Assembly: GCA_034419095.1 (NCBI GenBank)
Contig: DAOULQ010000076.1
Coordinates: 1-9,745 of the forward strand
DNA: 9,745 nt
Direction: 5' to 3'
From: UBA7937 sp034419095
GTDB taxonomy: Bacteria; Chloroflexota; Anaerolineae; UBA7937
Position 1 is the first letter of the stretch; every line of letters begins with the position of its first letter. A program made the translations under genes and the position numbers. The notes below the pieces were generated by a model. The model made no database searches. It was not told where the DNA came from and worked only from the letters and a program-made list of their open reading frames with translations. Positions 5,357 through 9,745 of this stretch are shown one piece after another.

Positions 5357-6040
5357 ATGAAATATGTAAACTCTGCATTATCAGCGGTTCCTCTCATTGG
5401 CCAACTGATGGGTTGGATCAGAAAGCAGTTGGGTAGCCACCTGTCCATCAAGCCACGACCGGCAAATTGCTACTTCACACAAAACCCAGACACGGGAACA
5501 GCACTTGTGGTTCTAGATTTAGCCATCGAGAACCTGATCGGTGAAAACCTGTGGCTCCAATCGATTGAAGTACGAATCTTGATAAACAATACATGGCATC
5601 AAGGGCAAACGTGGCCTGCTGAAACCTACGCCTTTCCTTGGGCGCGAGGGATTCAGGTCTGCCAACGCGATCAACGAATTGACCTTGCAGATAGACCACT
5701 TATCAAAATCCCGGCACGTATGCCTCTTGGAGGCTATGTGCTGTCACGGTTTTCTCAAGTCACGGATGATCTCCCACGGGTAGACTGCCAAGTAACAGCC
5801 CTCGCCTCCCGCGGCAAACCGGTCACCACTGTCTTGTCCGTCCAAAGGCATCTGAACGAGCGCCAAAGAAGCGATGTTCGCATATTAGCACCAATAGAAC
5901 TTACTCACAACGGTATCCGATATCAATATAATGCTACGGATGACGAAACAACAACCATCCCACGCTATGTGTACGACACCATTCAGACCATGTACTTCAA
6001 AGACAGCGTACTATTAATCAAACACTGGGAGCTTGAATAG
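5357..6040 (+). CDS. Orphan protein, beta-rich, A/T-richer than its neighbours
   Basis: The 227-residue product is unfamiliar. There is no signal peptide; residues 1-26 may form an amphipathic helix. From about residue 30 the pattern is of alternating strands (ALVVLDLAIENLIGENLWL, then IEVRILINN), as in immunoglobulin-like beta-sandwiches, up to a charged C-terminus. Base use differs from the flanks: 5521-5580 has 28 G+C in 60 against 37 in 60 for 8221-8280, both counted by hand. With no neighbours on its strand and an A/T-rich upstream gap, it looks like a separately acquired gene. The ribosome site before the ATG is weak (TTGGA about 9 nt upstream). It ends 6 nt from the convergent glycosylase stop. 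Confidence 0.6.
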   Translation: MKYVNSALSAVPLIGQLMGWIRKQLGSHLSIKPRPANCYFTQNPDTGTALVVLDLAIENLIGENLWLQSIEVRILINNTWHQGQTWPAETYAFPWARGIQVCQRDQRIDLADRPLIKIPARMPLGGYVLSRFSQVTDDLPRVDCQVTALASRGKPVTTVLSVQRHLNERQRSDVRILAPIELTHNGIRYQYNATDDETTTIPRYVYDTIQTMYFKDSVLLIKHWELE

Positions 6041-6046
6041 CCCACG

Positions 6047-6943
6047 CTACCCCTCGGCCTCCCAATCCCAGAACCAATAGGCTAAAAACCGCCACCTGCC
6101 CCAGGGGGCGAAGACCTCCTGCACCTCTTTATCGGTCACCGGCGCTCCCTCGAAGAACCGCTCCGAGACCAATCTGCGAGCCCAGGTATCAACGCCCAGA
6201 TAGTCGTAGCGGCCCAGAAGGGTCAAGATGTGGGCGGCCGCATATTGTCCCACCCCCTTAATCGATTTGAGCCTCTTATAGAGTTCCGCCGTCTCCAAGG
6301 GGGAGTCCTTGAGCCCTTCCAAGTCTAGTTCGCCTGTCGCCACCTGGCGAGACAACTGAGCGATCGATGAGGCCCGATACCCTAGTCTAATTTCCCGTTG
6401 CAGATACTCCTCCCCCGCCTCGGCCACGGCCTCTGGTGTGGGGAAGGCCCTCAGAGGTTCAAGGGGGTAAGGTTCCCCCGACCTCTCCACCAGCCGACCC
6501 ACCATCCCCTCCGTCTGCCTCCAGGTGCAGTTGGTGGTGCAGATGGTCTTCACCACATCTTCATAGACCGTAGGTGAGCGCAAGACGCGTCCCTTCCCCT
6601 CCTCCACCACATGCCTAAGCGCTGGCTCCCCTTCACATAACCGGTAGAAATCGGTTAACTCCTCCTCCAACCTGAGCATCCAACTCACCTTACCCTTTAT
6701 CTCGCCCAGGTCCCTATCTCCTAAAGCATCGTTTGCTCTTATGTCAACCCTAACTCCTGTCAACTCATCACTCTCACCCACGGCTAATTTCACTACCCGT
6801 CCGGTGGATAGCCGCTCCACACGCCCCAACCTCTCTCCATCCCAGGAAAAGGGGACCAAACGACGCCATCCATGGGAACGAACCGTGGCCTGGAAATTAA
6901 AGGGTGGCCGAGCAGCCAGTTCTAACCTCATCATCCAGAGCAC
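6047..6943 (-). CDS. AlkA/OGG-type HhH-GPD DNA glycosylase (probably 3-methyladenine class)
   Basis: The 298-residue product has an N-terminal beta domain (about 8-70) like the AlkA/OGG N-terminal module. The helical HhH-GPD domain follows, with the hairpin at about 222-241 (KRLKSIKGVGQYAAAHIL) and the catalytic Asp252 in LGVDTWARR. The Lys that OGG1 uses in the hairpin (VGTKVAD) is replaced by Gln-Tyr, so a monofunctional base-excising glycosylase such as 3-methyladenine DNA glycosylase II is favoured over an AP-lyase. There is no C-terminal Cys4 iron-sulfur cluster motif. It initiates base excision repair of alkylated or otherwise damaged bases. The GTG at 6943 has AGGAG 5 nt upstream; ATGs at 6934 and 6931 are alternatives. 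It follows DUF503 by 9 nt. Confidence 0.85.
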   Translation of the reverse strand: MLWMMRLELAARPPFNFQATVRSHGWRRLVPFSWDGERLGRVERLSTGRVVKLAVGESDELTGVRVDIRANDALGDRDLGEIKGKVSWMLRLEEELTDFYRLCEGEPALRHVVEEGKGRVLRSPTVYEDVVKTICTTNCTWRQTEGMVGRLVERSGEPYPLEPLRAFPTPEAVAEAGEEYLQREIRLGYRASSIAQLSRQVATGELDLEGLKDSPLETAELYKRLKSIKGVGQYAAAHILTLLGRYDYLGVDTWARRLVSERFFEGAPVTDKEVQEVFAPWGRWRFLAYWFWDWEAEG

Positions 6944-6952
6944 CTTTTCTCC

Positions 6953-7237
6953 TCACAATATCTCTATCTCGTAGTCGGCCACCTGGGCATCAAACCGCCC
7001 CTTCTCGATACTCCTCACCACCTTGGTGAGCAGCCTATGGACGTAGCCCTGGTCGTTGGAGACACAGGCCACTCCTAAGACCGCATGTTGCCAGGCGTCG
7101 TTCCTCTCCACCTCGGCCACGGAGACGTTGAACTCATTGCCCAGCCGGGCCAGGATCGACTTGACGATCCGCCGCTTATCCTTCAAAGAATGACAACCTG
7201 GCAACTCTAGATGGATGGTACAAACGCCGATGATCAT
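6953..7237 (-). CDS. ylxP: YlxP / DUF503 family protein
   Basis: This 94-residue protein matches DUF503 (Pfam PF04456) end to end. It starts MIIGVCTIHLELPGCHSLKDKRR, has the conserved SLKxKR, continues with IVKSILARLGNEFNVSVAEVE and closes with a short C-terminal strand. The fold is ferredoxin-like. The family is often near infB, nusA and rbfA in other bacteria, and a role around ribosome or RNA metabolism has been suggested; here that context is absent. The ATG has no ribosome site and sits 9 nt after an extended -10 element, so translation from a leaderless or nearly leaderless message is likely. It leads the unit that includes the glycosylase. Confidence 0.9.
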   Translation of the reverse strand: MIIGVCTIHLELPGCHSLKDKRRIVKSILARLGNEFNVSVAEVERNDAWQHAVLGVACVSNDQGYVHRLLTKVVRSIEKGRFDAQVADYEIEIL

Positions 7238-7246
7238 GACGCGGAT

Positions 7247-7255
7247 ATTTTACCA
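7247..7255 (-). promoter_or_regulatory. Extended -10 promoter immediately before ylxP
   Basis: On the minus strand TGGTAAAAT occupies 7255-7247: a TGn extended -10 followed by TAAAAT. There is no good -35, as expected for extended -10 promoters. Transcription starting about 7 nt further would begin near 7240, three nt before the ATG at 7237. This is one half of a divergent pair with the promoter at 7322. Confidence 0.55.
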
Positions 7256-7321
7256 CACTTCAGGTGGCCAGGCATTATTGCGAGAACCGAGGTCGCAAAT
7301 TGAAGAGAGATCTACTCTTTG

Positions 7322-7349
7322 TTGACTTATCCCCCAAAAGTACTATAAT
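7322..7349 (+). promoter_or_regulatory. Near-consensus sigma-70 promoter for the DUF5658-like gene
   Basis: TTGACT (7322-7327) and TATAAT (7344-7349) with a 16-nt spacer match 11 of 12 consensus bases. The -10 overlaps an ATG at 7348 that has no ribosome site, so that ATG would be upstream of the transcript. A start near 7355 places AAGGGG (7356-7361) at the 5' end of the message and the GTG at 7372 as first usable start. Confidence 0.75.
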
Positions 7350-7371
7350 GGGTCTAAGGGGTGGTCGTTCG

Positions 7372-7671
7372 GTGGGGAAGAGCGAGTTCTATATCGCCTA
7401 CCTTTGGTTGACATATAACCTGATGGACATCATCTTCACCCATCGGGGCTTAGAACGGGGTCACGTGGAACGCAACCCCTTTGGCTACGCCTTAATCGCC
7501 GGGCCTGGTAAGTGGTGGCTATACGCCCTTAAAGTGACGGTAGCCTTACTCCTCATCCCCCTCATAGCCCATATCAGCAAGCGGTATCCTTCCGCCTGGA
7601 CCTATCTGCGGATGTGTAACCTCGTGCTCTGCGGGGTGGTCCTGTGGAATGTGGCGCTGGTGGTCAGATGA
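7372..7671 (+). CDS. DUF5658-like multi-TM membrane protein
   Basis: From the GTG at 7372 the product is 99 residues with about three membrane helices. The signature is the loop after the first helix: DIIFTHRGLERGHVERNPFG, i.e. D..T..G...E.NP. A conserved Lys at the start of the second helix (WWLYALKVTVALLLIPL) follows. This is the pattern of DUF5658 (Pfam PF18902, by recall), a small inner-membrane family of unknown function. The promoter, not only the reading frame, decides the start: the upstream ATG at 7348 lies inside the -10 box. An in-frame GTG at 7264 would give 135 residues but lies before the promoter. It converges on lpdA with 2 nt between stops. Confidence 0.7.
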   Translation: MGKSEFYIAYLWLTYNLMDIIFTHRGLERGHVERNPFGYALIAGPGKWWLYALKVTVALLLIPLIAHISKRYPSAWTYLRMCNLVLCGVVLWNVALVVR

Positions 7672-7673
7672 GA

Positions 7674-9050
7674 CTAGGAGAGGGCGTGGATCGGCCCCTC
7701 GAATTGGCCTAAGGCGGCCTCCCTCACCGCCTCCGGTAACGTAGGATGGGCGTGAATGGTGGCCACGATATCGGAAGCGGTAGCCCCCATCTGAACAGCC
7801 AGGGCCCCTTCGGCGATGAGGTCTGTGGCCTGGGGCCCCATGATGTGCAAGCCTAGAACCTCACCCTCCTCGTGACAGAGTAATTTCACCAGCCCCGTCG
7901 TCTCCCCCATGGTCAAAGCCCGTCCGCTGGCCCCGAAGCGAAAGATGCTCTTCTTATAAGGGATCCCCTTCCCCTTCACTTCCTGCTCCGTGAGGCCCAC
8001 CCCTGCGATCTCCGGCAAAGTGAAGACGCAATAGGGTACGGCTCGATAATCGATCCCTTTCTCATTACCAAGGGCGTTCTCGGCGGCGATCTCCCCCTGG
8101 CGACTGGCTACATGGGCCAGCATCCAGCCCCCCGTAACATCGCCCACAGCGTATACCCCAGGCACGGTGGGCTGGAGGTAGTCATCGACCACGATGGCTC
8201 GCTCCTGGGTTTCGACGCCCAAGTCAGCCAGCCCTAGCCCCTCGGTGTAGGGCAACCGTCCGGTGGCTATGAGAACGTAGTCGGCCTCCACCGACTCCAC
8301 TTTCTCATCCGCTCCGTACTCCACTAGTAGACTGTGCCCCTTCTGTTGCACCCCTCTGAGCGGCGAGTTGAGATGCACCTCCATCCCTTCTCTGCGCACC
8401 AGATTAAGATAGCGGCGAGATAACTCCTCATCCACGGGGGGAAGGAGAGAAGGCAACATCTCGATGACGGTCACCTTGGTCCCTAAGGCGTTGAAGATGG
8501 TGGCGAACTCCATGCCGATCACCCCACCCCCCACGACCATCAGTTCAGAGGGGGCCTCCTCCAACTCCAAGATCCCGCTTGAGGTGAGAACCCCCTCCAG
8601 ATCTAATCCTGGCACCGGGGGCTTCCCCGGCTCCGCTCCCGTGGCGATGATGATGCTTCTGGTAGATAGTTCCCTGCCCTCGACGACGACCCTATTCGGG
8701 GCCAGCAACCGACCCCTTCCCTTGAAGAGTTCGACCTTGCGAGCCTGAAGCAAGGTCTCTACTCCGGAGACGAGCTTTTCCACCACCCTCTCTTTGCGAG
8801 CCATCATCTTGGCGAAATCGAGGGCTGGCTCCGAGACCAAGATGCCGAACTCCTGAGCCCTCTCTATATCCAGGAGCAACTCCACGCTCCGGGCCAAGGT
8901 CTTGGTGGAGATACAACCTTCGTTGAGGCAGACCCCCCCTACCCGCTTTTCTTCTATCAGGGCCACACGAGCCCCTAGCTGGGCCCCTCGCAGGGCCGCT
9001 ACGTACCCCCCCGGGCCTCCACCGATAACCGTCAGATCATAATCAGCCAT
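7674..9050 (-). CDS. lpdA: Dihydrolipoyl dehydrogenase (E3)
   Basis: This is a full-length 458-residue class I pyridine nucleotide-disulfide oxidoreductase. It oxidises dihydrolipoyl groups on E2 or GcvH proteins and passes the electrons through FAD to NAD+ (EC 1.8.1.4). FAD motif GGGPGG lies near 10-15. The redox disulfide is Cys41/Cys46 in CLNEGCISTK, where most relatives have CLNxGCIPSK. The NAD motif GGGVIGMEFA is near 170-180, and the second FAD motif TVPGVYAVGDV near 295. The catalytic pair is His435/Glu440 in HAHPTLPEAV. All key residues are present. It starts within the end of the upstream radical SAM gene (8-nt overlap, TATGGCTGA). No 2-oxoacid dehydrogenase or glycine cleavage genes are visible, so the partner complex is unknown. 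Confidence 0.97.
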   Translation of the reverse strand: MADYDLTVIGGGPGGYVAALRGAQLGARVALIEEKRVGGVCLNEGCISTKTLARSVELLLDIERAQEFGILVSEPALDFAKMMARKERVVEKLVSGVETLLQARKVELFKGRGRLLAPNRVVVEGRELSTRSIIIATGAEPGKPPVPGLDLEGVLTSSGILELEEAPSELMVVGGGVIGMEFATIFNALGTKVTVIEMLPSLLPPVDEELSRRYLNLVRREGMEVHLNSPLRGVQQKGHSLLVEYGADEKVESVEADYVLIATGRLPYTEGLGLADLGVETQERAIVVDDYLQPTVPGVYAVGDVTGGWMLAHVASRQGEIAAENALGNEKGIDYRAVPYCVFTLPEIAGVGLTEQEVKGKGIPYKKSIFRFGASGRALTMGETTGLVKLLCHEEGEVLGLHIMGPQATDLIAEGALAVQMGATASDIVATIHAHPTLPEAVREAALGQFEGPIHALS

Positions 9051-9745
9051 ACCTCTCCTCTCTTATCTCTTTTATCCACCCCACGGCGCAACACTCCTCA
9101 CGCCGCACGATCTCCAACCCCAGTTCTTTCGCCAAGACCAAGGCCTCAGAAGCGGGGCTCACGATGCCGTTCACTCCGGCCCGCAGCGCCCAGGGGTCTA
9201 ACAGATGCCGGTATTCTCCCCGAGGGCGCATGCAACCCAGGTAAAGAGGAACGGTGGGGAAGCGAAGCCGGGCCTCTGCTATGAGATCGATGACCGCCTT
9301 CAACTCCGGGGGCTCTCGGTCGGCGTACCGGGTGCCCGAGGTAGGGGTGAAGACGATGAGAATGAGCCCCTCCACCCCCAACCCTTCCAGGATCTCCAGG
9401 GCTCGGTGCTCCCCCACCATCTCTCCTCCCTTCAGGCCGAGCGTGATATGGGGGATCAGGGGGAAATAACCCCGCAAGAGGTTGTAGGTCTTCACGTAGT
9501 CCTCCACCCGCCGCTCTAGGCCGTAAACCTCCTGGATCGTCTCATCATCCCCCACGAAATCGAAGGAGATCACATCTACATAAGGAGCGATAGCCTCCGC
9601 CTCCTCTCGCTCGATGAGGCCCACATGCCAGTTCATCACCCTGCCATTCCGCAAGGCTCCTATTATCTCCAGACCCCTCGTCACCGGCACCTTCCCCGAG
9701 GGGTCGCACCCCCCAGAGATGAGACAACTGGTAGCCCCTTGAACC
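9043..9745 (-). CDS. Partial COG1856-type radical SAM enzyme, candidate LipS-family lipoyl synthase subunit (N-terminus outside window)
   Basis: The frame is open to the window edge (first complete codon 9744-9742), so 233 C-terminal residues are seen. The N-terminal part with the expected CxxxCxxC is missing. Conserved landmarks are CLISGGCDPSGKVPV at the left end, NWHVGLIEREEAEAIA, VISFDFVGDDETIQEVYGL, FTPTSGTRY, YLGCMRPRG and EECCAVGW near the C-terminus. These are what I recall for COG1856, the biotin-synthase-like radical SAM group that contains the two-protein lipoyl synthase LipS1/LipS2 known from Thermococcus and some bacteria. LipS proteins insert sulfur into octanoyl groups. The 8-nt overlap with lpdA supports a lipoyl role. 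Which subunit it is cannot be told; a non-lipoyl COG1856 function remains possible. An in-frame GTG at 9690 is internal to the conserved region and is not the start. Confidence 0.7.
   Translation of the reverse strand, partial: VQGATSCLISGGCDPSGKVPVTRGLEIIGALRNGRVMNWHVGLIEREEAEAIAPYVDVISFDFVGDDETIQEVYGLERRVEDYVKTYNLLRGYFPLIPHITLGLKGGEMVGEHRALEILEGLGVEGLILIVFTPTSGTRYADREPPELKAVIDLIAEARLRFPTVPLYLGCMRPRGEYRHLLDPWALRAGVNGIVSPASEALVLAKELGLEIVRREECCAVGWIKEIREERYG

Noticed and set aside
9545..9727. Minus-strand 60-codon frame at the right edge, and GTG 9690 as start of the radical SAM gene
   Set aside because: The radical SAM frame continues upstream with the conserved CLISGGCDPSGK block to the window edge, so the short frame is a shadow and 9690 is internal.

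Overview
This window looks like a piece of a moderately GC-rich (high-50s percent by eye) bacterial chromosome, most likely from Chloroflexota and probably an Anaerolineae-like lineage. The best clue is the first gene. Its product ends in a Pro/Thr-rich linker followed by YDFYLPIILQNY, a tail style I associate with secreted proteins of that phylum. Gene content (YlxP/DUF503, AlkA-type glycosylase, lipoamide dehydrogenase, small YtxH-like membrane protein) is ordinary housekeeping interspersed with orphan genes. There is no tRNA, rRNA, CRISPR array, transposase or phage gene.

Layout: 1-462 (+) is the 3' end of a secreted multidomain protein. On the minus strand, 2402-477 carries a clan-A glycoside hydrolase-like protein directly abutting an amino-acid-type solute-binding protein whose first residues come from a 27-bp tandem duplication. 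From 3582 to 2617 (minus) lie two orphan genes: a small winged-helix-like protein and a two-TM protein with a charged cytosolic tail. From 5271 to 3745 (minus) come two small membrane proteins and then a TrxR-like ferredoxin/NADP reductase, which has its own consensus sigma-70 promoter. 5357-6040 (+) is an A/T-richer orphan gene. 7237-6047 (minus) is a DUF503 gene followed by a DNA glycosylase. 7372-7671 (+) is a DUF5658-like membrane protein. 9745-7674 (minus) is a truncated radical SAM gene of the COG1856/LipS type overlapping a complete dihydrolipoyl dehydrogenase gene.

How genes work together: the clearest functional pairing is at the right end. A radical SAM enzyme of the group that includes the LipS1/LipS2 lipoyl synthases overlaps lpdA by 8 bp, which suggests coordinated lipoyl assembly and reoxidation of lipoyl groups. 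The glycosylase sits just behind DUF503 with a 9-nt gap. The hydrolase and the binding protein form a two-gene unit with stop and start codons touching.

I do not see a convincing new defence or mobile system. The points most worth checking are the LipS-like/lpdA unit, the C-terminal tail of the first gene, the duplicated N-terminus of the binding protein, the apparently leaderless DUF503 transcript, and the three orphan genes.
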